Below are positions 32,238 to 40,216 of a DNA stretch of 64,000 bases, piece by piece. Numbering within the stretch: position 1 is the first letter of the stretch; the number at the start of each line of letters is the position of its first letter. The stretch comes from Streptomyces sp. A2-16 (GTDB lineage Bacteria > Actinomycetota > Actinomycetes > Streptomycetales > Streptomycetaceae). Location: the NCBI RefSeq assembly GCF_018128905.1, contig NZ_CP063808.1, forward strand, positions 3,906,001-3,970,000, given 5' to 3'. The position numbers and the translations under genes are program-made. The notes below the pieces were generated by a model. It worked only from the letters and a program-made list of their open reading frames with translations. It did not search any database and had not been told where the DNA came from.

Positions 32238-34169
32238 TCACCGCTTCAGGAGTCGTACCGACAGACCTTCCGTCGTGTAGACGGGTACGGCCCGCAGGGT
32301 GTCGGAGTTCAGTTCGACGCGGTCGAACTGGCCGCGCAGTCCGTGGCAGCCGAGGACACGGACCGTGTGCCCGGCCTTCGGCGGCTTCTTCGCGTCCAGC
32401 TCGAGCGACAGGACGCTGCCCGCGCCGAGCACCGCGCGCCGCGTCACCTCCAGGACCGGCTCGTGGCCCGAGCGCAGCGTCAGCTCCAGCGCGCCGGACT
32501 CCTGGCTGTACGTGCCGTGGACCTGGAGGGACGTGCCGCCCACCGTCAGCTTCCCGCCCTGCACCCGCACGTCGCCGTGGCCGAGCGCGTGCGCGGAACC
32601 GGCGACCAGCGCACCCTGCTTCAACAGGGTCCCGCCGGTGTACCGGTTGTGCCCCGTCAGGGTGAGCGTGCCGCTGCCCCGCTTGGTCAGAGCGCCGCAG
32701 CCGTCTATGTCGTTGCGCCAGGCGTCGGCCGCGTGGAAGCCGCCCGCGGCCGCGTCCAGGGTGACGGTGACGTCGGAGTCGAAGGAGCCGTAACCGTCCG
32801 CCGCGGCGAACAGGTTGAGCCGGCCCCACTGCTCGAAGCCGTCGAGGAGGACGTACCCGGAGGGCAGTGCGGTGGTCCGCAGCACCTCGCGGCGCTGGGC
32901 GGCGTCCAGGTACGGCTGCCGGGTCTCCAGCAGCACCTCGGCGCCCTTGGGCACGGTGAAGGGCTTGTTGCCGCCCTCCCGGTGCAGCACATAGGTCAAC
33001 CGGGGCGTCACGGAACGGGCGTTGGCGTCCCGGTCCGCGTACACGTCGCCGGCGTCCGAGTGGGCGTAGGCGAAGAGCGTGTCGGCCGTGTTGCCGGTCC
33101 GCTCGGTGAAGTACGCCAGGGCCTGCGCCCGGGCCGCGGCCTTGAGCTCGGCGTTCGCTGGGTCGGCCAGCGTGGCGGCGGCCAGCGCGGTGGCCATGAT
33201 GCGGCCGCCCATCACATCGACCGTCGAGTGCATGCCGGACATGATCCGGGTGTGGCTCAGCTCGAAGGCGCGGGTCACCAGTTCCTGGAAGCGCTCCGGA
33301 ACGGCGTACGCGAACGCCAGGCCCGCCAGGTGGAAGGCGTTGGTGTGACCGCTCGGGAAGCCGCCGTCGTCCACCGGCGAGGTGCTGCGCTGGCGCAGCA
33401 GCTGGGGGGCGACGACGACCTCGGAGTCGTAGACCGGGTAGCCGAGCGCGTCCTTGGCGCCGGTGTCGACGACCTCGCTGTCCTCGTTCATGCGCCACGG
33501 ACGTGGGTACTGGAAGGCGTACTTGCCGGGGTTGCCCGAGGCGTACGGGCCGCGCACGGTGTCGACCAGCTTGGCCACCAGGCCGAGCGAGGAGTCGTAG
33601 GATCCGGCGCCGAGCGCGGAGCCCGCGGGGGCGTCGGCCGGGACCGCGTCGCTGATCGTGGTCGGCGGGGTCGTGTCGGGGGCGCTGGTGATCGAGGTGA
33701 CCGCCTTGGCGCCGGACCGGTAGAGGCCGGCGAGCGGGCCGAGACCGCCGATCATGGCGTAGCTCTGGTGCTGGCGGTCGTAGAGGAAGGCCTCCTTGGC
33801 CTGCGCCTCGGTGCGCGACTTCGTGACGCGGGCGCAGTAGCGCATGTTGGCGCGCAGGATGTCGGGCCTGAGCGGGGTGCCGGTGTTCCAGGCGGCGCCG
33901 GTCTTCCATATCTGGGCGAAGCCACCGAGTGCCCGCACCACCGCGTTGGTCTCGGGCGTCAGGTTCGCCATGACGTTGGACTTGTAGTCGTCCACGAACG
34001 CGAGGGGAGCGGAGGCGGCCTTGGCGTCCGCGGCGCCCAGCCAGGAGGCGAACGTCGGCGCGGCCAGGACTCCGGCCGAGGCGCCCAGGGACGTCTTGAG
34101 GAACCCCCTTCGTCGCATGGCGCGTTCGGTGACCGGCGCGGGGGAGTGCTGCCCGGCGGAAGACGGCAT
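32238..34169 (-). CDS. Tat-exported PAP2-superfamily phosphatase with autotransporter-type beta repeat
   Basis: A 643-residue protein with a twin-arginine signal (MRRRGFLKTSLGASAG). The PAP2 catalytic set is complete: K-x6-RP in KYAFQYPRPW, PSGH in GGFPSGHTNAF, and R-x5-H-x3-D in RIMSGMHSTVD. About 250 C-terminal residues are beta-rich and include GSGTLTLTGHNRYTGGT, which resembles the autotransporter-associated beta-strand repeat, not a membrane anchor. It is probably an acid phosphatase folded before export. AGAGG precedes the ATG. Vanadium haloperoxidases share the fold, but the motif spacing fits phosphatases. Confidence 0.86.
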   Translation of the reverse strand: MPSSAGQHSPAPVTERAMRRRGFLKTSLGASAGVLAAPTFASWLGAADAKAASAPLAFVDDYKSNVMANLTPETNAVVRALGGFAQIWKTGAAWNTGTPLRPDILRANMRYCARVTKSRTEAQAKEAFLYDRQHQSYAMIGGLGPLAGLYRSGAKAVTSITSAPDTTPPTTISDAVPADAPAGSALGAGSYDSSLGLVAKLVDTVRGPYASGNPGKYAFQYPRPWRMNEDSEVVDTGAKDALGYPVYDSEVVVAPQLLRQRSTSPVDDGGFPSGHTNAFHLAGLAFAYAVPERFQELVTRAFELSHTRIMSGMHSTVDVMGGRIMATALAAATLADPANAELKAAARAQALAYFTERTGNTADTLFAYAHSDAGDVYADRDANARSVTPRLTYVLHREGGNKPFTVPKGAEVLLETRQPYLDAAQRREVLRTTALPSGYVLLDGFEQWGRLNLFAAADGYGSFDSDVTVTLDAAAGGFHAADAWRNDIDGCGALTKRGSGTLTLTGHNRYTGGTLLKQGALVAGSAHALGHGDVRVQGGKLTVGGTSLQVHGTYSQESGALELTLRSGHEPVLEVTRRAVLGAGSVLSLELDAKKPPKAGHTVRVLGCHGLRGQFDRVELNSDTLRAVPVYTTEGLSVRLLKR

Positions 34170-34262
34170 GAGTGGGCCTCTCTTGAGTTCTGCGGCCGTA
34201 CGGCCGGGGAGCTGGGGCGGGTGTGACTCATGATGCGCTGGACGACAGACGAGTCGAATGCG

Positions 34263-34294
34263 CTTTCTGAAAGTCGTAGGAGCGTAGATCTACG
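34263..34294. promoter_or_regulatory. Two palindromes upstream of the PAP2 gene
   Basis: CTTTCTGAAAG (34263-34273) and the perfect 12-bp palindrome CGTAGATCTACG (34283-34294) lie about 95-125 bases before the PAP2 start and 45 bases beyond the stop of the kinase gene. They could be operators for the PAP2 gene or the stem of a terminator. No -10/-35 pair is obvious. Confidence 0.35.
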
Positions 34295-34338
34295 GGCGAG
34301 TCATGTCGGACCGGAGGAGACCTGGCGTCCGGCGGATG

Positions 34339-35238
34339 TCACAGAAGTGAACGGGCCATCGCCACCGCGCCGTCCACCGGCGGTGCGCGCAGCGGGCGCG
34401 GCCGTGCCGTCGGCACGCCGTCGGCCAGCGCCGACGCGAAGGCGTCGTACAGCGAGGGCTGGGCGAGGACGGTACTGCCCGCGACCACGACGTCGTCGAC
34501 CACGACCCCGCGGGCGGCGAGCCGTTGGACGAGCCCGGCCAGGGCACGGCCCGCCTCGGCGATCACGGTGCGGGCGAGCGGGGATCCGGCCTCGGCGGCG
34601 GCGAAGACGGCCGGGGCGTGCCGGCCCCACTCGGCGGAGGCGGCGGTGACGTGTTCCAGGGCGGCGCCGAGCGCGGGGACCTCGGGAACGTCGAACCCGG
34701 AGATCAGACCGAGCGCCAGTGCGTCGGGCTCCTCGCCGCGGTCGTGCGCCGCCCACACGGCACGGACGGCCTCGCGGACCAGGCCGGCGGCCCCGCCCTC
34801 GTCGCCCAGGAGCGCGCCCCAGCCGCCGACCTGCACCGAAGTGCCGTCGGGGAAGCGGCCCACGGCCACCGAACCGGTGCCGGCGACCAGGCCGACCCCC
34901 TTGTCGAGACCCGCCGCGGGGACGAGCAGTTCGGCGTCGCCCACGACCAGCGCGGGCGCGTCGAAGTGGAGTTGGAGCGCGGTGCGGATCTGCGCGCACT
35001 GGCGCGGTGTCTCGCAGGCGTGGCCGCCGACGGCGAGGGCGCCGGGGCGGGCCCCCGCGGGAAGCGCGTCGGCGGCCAGCGCGGCCAGCCAGCCGGCCGC
35101 GGCCACGGGGTCGTGCGGCCGCCAGCCACTGCTGGAGCGGACGTGATCGGCCACCAGGGCGTCGCCCGCGAACGCGCGGAGCTGCGTCTTGGTGCCGCCC
35201 ACGTCGATGCCGACAACCAGGGGTGCGGTGTCCTGCAC
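34339..35238 (-). CDS. BadF/BadG-type ATPase, N-acetylglucosamine-kinase-like
   Basis: Start is the GTG at 35238 with GAGG just upstream; the longer frame is spurious. The 299-residue protein has the ASKHA phosphate-1 motif GIDVGGTKTQLRAF, a phosphate-2 region GLVAGTGSVAVG, GGWGALLGDEGGAAGLVREA (very typical of GlcNAc kinase-like members), and adenosine motif VVVAGSTVLAQPSLYDAF. It most likely phosphorylates an amino sugar or hexose in the cytoplasm. Its promoter carries a ROK-type palindrome and it is divergent from a ROK regulator, which places it in the neighbouring sugar regulon. Confidence 0.83.
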   Translation of the reverse strand: MQDTAPLVVGIDVGGTKTQLRAFAGDALVADHVRSSSGWRPHDPVAAAGWLAALAADALPAGARPGALAVGGHACETPRQCAQIRTALQLHFDAPALVVGDAELLVPAAGLDKGVGLVAGTGSVAVGRFPDGTSVQVGGWGALLGDEGGAAGLVREAVRAVWAAHDRGEEPDALALGLISGFDVPEVPALGAALEHVTAASAEWGRHAPAVFAAAEAGSPLARTVIAEAGRALAGLVQRLAARGVVVDDVVVAGSTVLAQPSLYDAFASALADGVPTARPRPLRAPPVDGAVAMARSLL

Positions 35239-35368
35239 GGAACCTCTTTCGTCGTTGCGCTGTGTGCTGCGACGGTGGGCGAACCGTGCCTGGGGGCATG
35301 GTGGTTGGAGAGCTAGGGAAGCCCCGGGACGGGCCTCTGACGGACCACGGCAGGCGAGTACCGTGACG

Positions 35369-35408
35369 TTCGTTAGGAAGTTAACTAACGAAGTACAGTG
35401 CGTGTCAA
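35369..35408 (-). promoter_or_regulatory. Promoter of the sugar kinase gene with ROK-type operator
   Basis: On the minus strand a consensus TTGACA (35403-35408), 18 bases and TTAACT (35379-35384) form a promoter. The inverted repeat TTCGTTAG, eight bases, CTAACGAA (35369-35392) covers the -10 and the start point. Its position predicts repression of the kinase gene, probably by the divergent ROK protein. The transcript leader would be about 135 bases. Confidence 0.7.
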
Positions 35409-35535
35409 TAGCCGTCGTGCGGTCGACTTCCCGGGCTTTTTCTCCGGGGACCGAACACGCGACGCCGGAACAACCCATCGCCGCCTCCCGCCGAGCCGCT
35501 CGGCCCGGGAGAGGGGCCTGTGACCTGGGGGTACT

Positions 35536-36669
35536 GTGGAATATGACGTGGTGGGAGCCCCCCGTCTGACCGAGAGCGCGAGTGCCGTGTTCGCCGTGCT
35601 GGCCCAGGCGGGCACCGCGACACGGCCACAGCTGGCGAGTCTGGCGCGGCTGTCCAAGCCGACGGTCTCCTCCGCCGTCGCCGAACTGGAGGGCGTCCAT
35701 CTCGCCGCCCACTCGGGCACCTCCTCCGGCGCCACCGGCCGCAGCGCCGCCGTCTACCGCCTCGGCCCGGCCGCGGGCGCCGTCCTTGCGGTCGACCTCG
35801 GCCCGGCCCTCACCCGGGTCCGCGGCTGCGCCCTGGACGGCACCCTGCTCGCCGAGGCCACCGGGCCCCGGGAGGACGCCGCCGACGTCGTGCGGGACGC
35901 GCTCTCCGCGCTGCCCCCCGACGCTCCGCTGCGCACCATCGTGGTGGCCGTCGGTGACGTCACCGCGCCGCAGAAGATGCGTCCCGCCACCGCCAAGGCC
36001 GGTCCCGTCTTCGACGCGGTGACCGTCGCGCTGCCGGCCGGCGTGCCCGTCCACCTGGAGAACAACGTCAACTGCGCCGCCCTCGCCGAACTGCACGAGG
36101 GCGCCGCCCGCGGCCGGCACACCTTCGGCTATCTGCGGATCGGCGTCGGTATCGGTCTCGGCATCGTCGTGGGCGGCCAGGTGCTGGCCGGAGCGAACGG
36201 CGCGGCCGGAGAGCTCGCCCGGCTGCCCTACCCCTGGGACGACGACCAGGAGCCCCGCCACGAGGCCCTGGAGGAGTACATCGGGTCCCGCTCCCTGCTG
36301 CGGCGGACCGCGGCGGCCTGGCCGGAAGTCGACGGCGCCTGCCCCCGCAGCGCCGAGCAGCTCTTCGCGCTCGCAGAACAGGGCAGTGCCACGGCCCGCG
36401 CGGTCGTCGCCCGGCATGCCGTGGACGTGGGTCGGCTGGCCGCCGCCGTGACCGCCGTACTGGACCCGGGGCTGCTCGTGCTGGGCGGCAGCACCGGCGC
36501 GTTTCCGCAGCTCCTGCCCGGTGTGCGGGCCGAACTGGAGCGGCTCAGCTGGCCCACCGAGGTGGTCAGCAGCCAGGTCGGCGATCTCGGCACCGTGGTG
36601 GGCGCCGCCCGCCTCGCGGTCGCCAGAGGAGTCCAAACCGTGACCGAGGCGGCGCGAAAGAAGGATTGA
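35536..36669 (+). CDS. ROK-family transcriptional regulator, zinc motif absent
   Basis: A 377-residue protein, start GTG at 35536 (GGGG five bases before; GTG codons at 35548 and 35551 are alternatives). The N-terminal helix-turn-helix reads TRPQLASLARLSKPTVSSAVAELE; the ROK domain has VVAVGDVTAPQ, HLENNVNCAALAELHEG and GVGIGLGIVVGGQVLAGANGAAGE. The usual CxCGxxGC zinc motif after the Glu is missing, replaced by RLPYPWDDDQEPR. It lies between the kinase gene and the second sugar importer and probably controls both through the palindromes in their promoters. Confidence 0.88.
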   Translation: MEYDVVGAPRLTESASAVFAVLAQAGTATRPQLASLARLSKPTVSSAVAELEGVHLAAHSGTSSGATGRSAAVYRLGPAAGAVLAVDLGPALTRVRGCALDGTLLAEATGPREDAADVVRDALSALPPDAPLRTIVVAVGDVTAPQKMRPATAKAGPVFDAVTVALPAGVPVHLENNVNCAALAELHEGAARGRHTFGYLRIGVGIGLGIVVGGQVLAGANGAAGELARLPYPWDDDQEPRHEALEEYIGSRSLLRRTAAAWPEVDGACPRSAEQLFALAEQGSATARAVVARHAVDVGRLAAAVTAVLDPGLLVLGGSTGAFPQLLPGVRAELERLSWPTEVVSSQVGDLGTVVGAARLAVARGVQTVTEAARKKD

Positions 36670-36709
36670 CGGTTTCGGACTCGGTCTGCCAATGTCCGGA
36701 CAAGCGCTT
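36666..36709 (+). promoter_or_regulatory. Promoter of the second sugar importer with two palindromes
   Basis: TTGACG (36666-36671), 18 bases and CAATGT (36690-36695) form a promoter whose -35 overlaps the stop codon of the ROK gene. Two palindromes follow at once: TGTCCGGACA (36693-36702), over the end of the -10, and AAGCGCTT (36702-36709) at the expected start point. AAGCGCTT is the core of many LacI/ROK sugar operators. Confidence 0.6.
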
Positions 36710-36712
36710 TCT

Positions 36713-36734
36713 AAGTCGGCCGGGACGCCGACTT
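36713..36734. terminator. Hairpin in the leader of the importer operon
   Basis: AAGTCGGC, six bases, GCCGACTT form a perfect eight-pair stem 43 bases after the ROK stop codon. It may end the ROK transcript or act in the leader RNA of the importer operon. No U-run follows. Confidence 0.45.
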
Positions 36735-36946
36735 GAGGCGAGCTTCCCGCCCGTACTCGACGTACGGCAACCGCACGAGGGCGTGCCCGTGCGGTGACGG
36801 CCCAAGAGGCCGGGGATCCTCGCCCGTCAGGATGACGCGGCCGGGCGAGGCCGTGCCCTCGGAAAGCGAACCTCCTGCAAACTGCACCAGTGCCGCCAAG
36901 ATCGGCGCCGTGCTCCGTCCCCTACGACGAAAAAAAGGGATCGAAG

Positions 36947-38269
36947 ATGACCACTGTGGGTGTGCGGCGCTCTCGCCGTCTCGGCCGCGGCGGCACGCGC
37001 CGCCTGGTTTCCCTCGCTGCCGCTGTCACGGCAGGTGCTCTGACGCTCACCGCCTGTGGCGGGGACGGCGGCTCCGGCGGCACTTCCAAGTCGCTGACGT
37101 TCTGGATCTCCACGGTTCCGGGGCAGGACGCGGGCTGGAAGAAGATGGTGGCGCAGTACAAGAAGGAAACCGGCGTCAACCTCAAGCTCGTCAACATTCC
37201 CTACGACGGCTACACCACGAAGCTGCACAACGCCGCGCAGGCGAACTCCCTGCCCGACGTGGCGGCCGTGCCGGCGCTGGACCCGATCTGGTCGAGCAAG
37301 CTGCTCGACCTGAGCTCCATCGCCAACAACAAGAGCAACAACATCAACGCCAACTTCCTGGCGAAGGACTCGTCCGGGAAGGTGCTGGCCATCCCCTCGG
37401 ACGTCACCGCGTCCGGCCTGTTCATCAACAAGTCGCTGTTCGAGAAGGCGGGCGTCTCCTTCCCGACCGAGCCGTCGAAGACCTGGACCTGGACCGACTT
37501 CATCGCCGCGGCCAACAAGGTCCGCGAGAAGACCGGCGCCAAGTACTCCCTGACCTTCGACCAGTCGCCTTCGCGACTGCGCGCCATGGTGTACGAGATG
37601 GGCGGCAAGTACGTCCACGCCGACTCCTCCGGCAAGTTCTCGGTGGACGCGGCGACCAAGAAGGCCGTGAACACCTTCGTCGGATGGAACGACGACAAGA
37701 CCATGCCGAAGTCGGTGTGGACCAGCGGCGCCGACCCGTCCGCCATGTTCCAGAGCGGTGACGTGGTCGCCTACTGGTCCGGCGTGTGGCAGGTCGCCTC
37801 CTTCGCGGACAGCATCAAGAAGTTCGAGTGGGCGAGCGTCCCGACCCCCGCCCAGCCGGTGCAGGCCAGTGACGTCAACAGCGGCGGCATGGTGGTGGGC
37901 TTCAACAACAACGGCGACGCGTCCAAGGCCGCGACGAAGTTCCTGTCCTGGCTGTACGAGCCGGCCCACTACAAGGCCCTGTGCGAGGCGTCCGGGTTCC
38001 TGCCGGTCGAGAGCGGTCTGAACCCGACGTACCCCTTCAAGTCCGAGGCGGCGCAGGCGGCGTTCAAGCTCTACAACCAGGAGATCCCGCTCTACGCCCC
38101 GATCTCCGGCTACTTCAACAGCGCGCAGACCGACTGGGTGCTGAAGGGCAAGAGCCTCACCGAGGACCCGACCAAGACGGAGCTCGGCAAGGCGATCAAC
38201 GGCCAGCAGTCGGCCGACAAGGCCCTGCAGAACATCGTGGACGGCTACAACCAGCAGGTCGGCGGCTGA
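36947..38269 (+). CDS. Sugar ABC transporter substrate-binding lipoprotein
   Basis: AAAAGGGA precedes the ATG at 36947. The 440-residue protein has a lipoprotein signal with lipobox TAC and lipidated C37, then a Gly/Ser linker and a family-1 solute-binding fold (SLTFWISTVPGQDAGWKKMV at the mature start). Trp and Tyr residues, good for stacking on sugars, are frequent. It opens the largest sugar locus of the window and is followed by a strong hairpin before the permease genes, as is usual for making more binding protein than permease. The ligand should be the oligosaccharide handled by the downstream enzymes. Confidence 0.9.
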   Translation: MTTVGVRRSRRLGRGGTRRLVSLAAAVTAGALTLTACGGDGGSGGTSKSLTFWISTVPGQDAGWKKMVAQYKKETGVNLKLVNIPYDGYTTKLHNAAQANSLPDVAAVPALDPIWSSKLLDLSSIANNKSNNINANFLAKDSSGKVLAIPSDVTASGLFINKSLFEKAGVSFPTEPSKTWTWTDFIAAANKVREKTGAKYSLTFDQSPSRLRAMVYEMGGKYVHADSSGKFSVDAATKKAVNTFVGWNDDKTMPKSVWTSGADPSAMFQSGDVVAYWSGVWQVASFADSIKKFEWASVPTPAQPVQASDVNSGGMVVGFNNNGDASKAATKFLSWLYEPAHYKALCEASGFLPVESGLNPTYPFKSEAAQAAFKLYNQEIPLYAPISGYFNSAQTDWVLKGKSLTEDPTKTELGKAINGQQSADKALQNIVDGYNQQVGG

Positions 38270-38283
38270 TCGTGGGCCACGGC

Positions 38284-38319
38284 GCCGGACGGCGGTCTCT
38301 CCACGAGCCGCCGCCCGGC
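38284..38319 (+). terminator. Intra-operon hairpin between binding-protein and permease genes
   Basis: GCCGG-a-CGGCGG pairs with CCGCCG-c-CCGGC around a 12-base loop, with one mismatch. It begins 15 bases after the binding-protein stop and lies 75 bases before the permease start. It would protect the upstream mRNA and cause partial termination. Confidence 0.65.
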
Positions 38320-38394
38320 CCTGGCCGCCCATGTGATGCCGGGCCCACGGCGTGAGCCCACCGCAATCCATTCCACCAGCACGGAGTCAGGAAG

Positions 38395-39315
38395 ATGACA
38401 AAACGCGCCTCGGACGTGTCCGCCGTGTCCGCGAGCCCGCCCAGGAGACGCAGTAAGTACACCCTTGCGCCGCTCGTCCTCATCGCGGCCAATGTCGTGC
38501 TCTTCGCGCTGTTCTTCGTCTGGCCGGCGGTTATCGGGCTCATCTACTCCTTCACGAACTACACGGGCGTGGGGGTGTTCCAGTGGGTCGGGCTGGACAA
38601 CTACCACAACCTGTTCGGTGACTCCACGTTCTACGACGCGCTGACCCGGACACTGCTGTACACGGTCCTCTTCGTCCCGCTGAACTTCGTGGTCTCGCTG
38701 CTCGCCGCCAACCTGGTGGTGAGCAAGCACGCCAAGGGCGGGTCGGTCGCCCGCGTCATCTTCTTCATCCCGTGGCTGCTGTCGCCCATCGTCGTGGGTG
38801 TCCTGTGGCGGTGGATGTTCGGCGAGAACTTCGGACTGGTCAACTACGTCATCGAGAAGTTCGGCGGAGACGCCGTCCCGTGGCAGTCGAACGCGGACCT
38901 CTCGCTGCTCGTGGTGGTGATGGCGGCGGCCTGGGCCTGGACGGGTTTCACGATGCTGCTGTTCATCGCGGCGATCAAGAACGTGCCGGTGTCGTACTAC
39001 GAGGCCGCCTCGCTCGACGGCGCCGGCCCCTGGCGCCAGTTCTTCAGCATCACCCTGCCGAGCATCGCGCCCACCTCGTTCATCGTCATCCTGCTCAACA
39101 CGATCAACTCGATGAAGGAGTACCCGGTCTTCGTCGCCCTCAACAACGGCGGACCCGGCACGTCGAACAACCTGCTCGTCCAGTACATCTACGAGACCGG
39201 CTTCAAACGGGGCCAGATCGGCTACGCGAGCGCCGCGTCGTTCGTGCTCATGCTCATCCTGATGGCCGTCGCGATCATCCAGCTGATCGTCAACCGGCGG
39301 GTGGAGAACCGATGA
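38395..39315 (+). CDS. Sugar ABC transporter permease (MalF type)
   Basis: A 306-residue protein with six predicted helices. The EAA loop reads YYEAASLDGAGPWRQFFSITLP. It ends in VENR and its TGA overlaps the ATG of the next permease (ATGA), so the two are translated together. It forms the membrane channel with that partner. No ATPase gene lies in the operon; the shared MsiK ATPase is the likely engine, as for many Streptomyces oligosaccharide importers. Confidence 0.92.
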   Translation: MTKRASDVSAVSASPPRRRSKYTLAPLVLIAANVVLFALFFVWPAVIGLIYSFTNYTGVGVFQWVGLDNYHNLFGDSTFYDALTRTLLYTVLFVPLNFVVSLLAANLVVSKHAKGGSVARVIFFIPWLLSPIVVGVLWRWMFGENFGLVNYVIEKFGGDAVPWQSNADLSLLVVVMAAAWAWTGFTMLLFIAAIKNVPVSYYEAASLDGAGPWRQFFSITLPSIAPTSFIVILLNTINSMKEYPVFVALNNGGPGTSNNLLVQYIYETGFKRGQIGYASAASFVLMLILMAVAIIQLIVNRRVENR

Positions 39316-40214
39316 CAACCACAGACATCCCGCGCCCGGCCGACGTCGGCTCCGGACGGAGCGTCTCCAGGAAGCGGCCCCGCAAGACGGCCACCAGTGG
39401 GCTCCGGCAGGCGGTGTCCGCGACGACACTGCTGTGGATCATGGCGTGCCTGTACGGGTTTCCGGTGCTGTGGTTCGTCCTCAGCTCCTTCAAGCCGGCC
39501 AGCGACCTGTTCTCCTACCCGCTGACGCTGGTCCCGCACAACCCCACCCTGTCGGGGTTCAAGGCGGCCTGGGACAGCGCCAACTTCTCCCAGTACTTCA
39601 TCAACACGGCCATCGTGTGCGTGATCACGACGATCCTCACGGTGGGTGTCAGCTGCTGCACCGGGTACGCGCTGGCCAAGTACGACAACAAATGGCTCAA
39701 GGCGTTCTTCATCTGCATCCTGGCCACCACGATGCTGCCGGGCGAGGTCATGCTCGCTCCGGAGTTCCTGGTGGTCCGCAACCTCGGTCTCTACAACTCG
39801 TTCGCCGGCATCATCCTGCCGGCCGTGCTCACGGCGACCGGATGCTTCATGTTCCGCCAGTTCTTCCTGACGGTTCCCGACGAACTCGTGGAAGCCGCAC
39901 GCATCGACGGCGCCCGCGAACTGTCGATCTTCCTGCGGATCATGGTGCCGCTCTCCCGGCCCATCATGCTGACCCTCGCCATCCTGTCCTTCCAGTGGCG
40001 GTGGAACGACTACATCTGGCCGCTCCTGATGCTCAACGACCCGAACAAGTTCACCGTGCAGATCGGCATCCAGAGCATCGTCGGCGCCCAGAACATCAAC
40101 TGGTCGGTCCTGCTCGGCGCATCGGTCATCTCCATGATCCCCCTGATCGCCATCTTCCTGGTCTTCCAGCGCTACGTCATGGGCGCCGACATCAACGCCG
40201 GACTGAAGGACTGA
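39312..40214 (+). CDS. Sugar ABC transporter permease (MalG type)
   Basis: A 300-residue protein starting at the ATG at 39312, which overlaps the upstream stop. Six predicted helices; EAA loop VEAARIDGARELSIFLRIMVPLS; the C terminus MGADINAGLKD is typical of MalG-type proteins. It is followed after two bases by the TTG start of a large enzyme-like protein, which shows that transport and breakdown are one transcript. Confidence 0.92.
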   Translation: MTTTDIPRPADVGSGRSVSRKRPRKTATSGLRQAVSATTLLWIMACLYGFPVLWFVLSSFKPASDLFSYPLTLVPHNPTLSGFKAAWDSANFSQYFINTAIVCVITTILTVGVSCCTGYALAKYDNKWLKAFFICILATTMLPGEVMLAPEFLVVRNLGLYNSFAGIILPAVLTATGCFMFRQFFLTVPDELVEAARIDGARELSIFLRIMVPLSRPIMLTLAILSFQWRWNDYIWPLLMLNDPNKFTVQIGIQSIVGAQNINWSVLLGASVISMIPLIAIFLVFQRYVMGADINAGLKD

Positions 40215-40216
40215 CC

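Noticed and set aside
30492..34226. 1244-codon plus-strand open frame.
   Set aside because: It is opposite to the GT39 and PAP2 genes, both with complete motifs; its composition is typical of a shadow frame.
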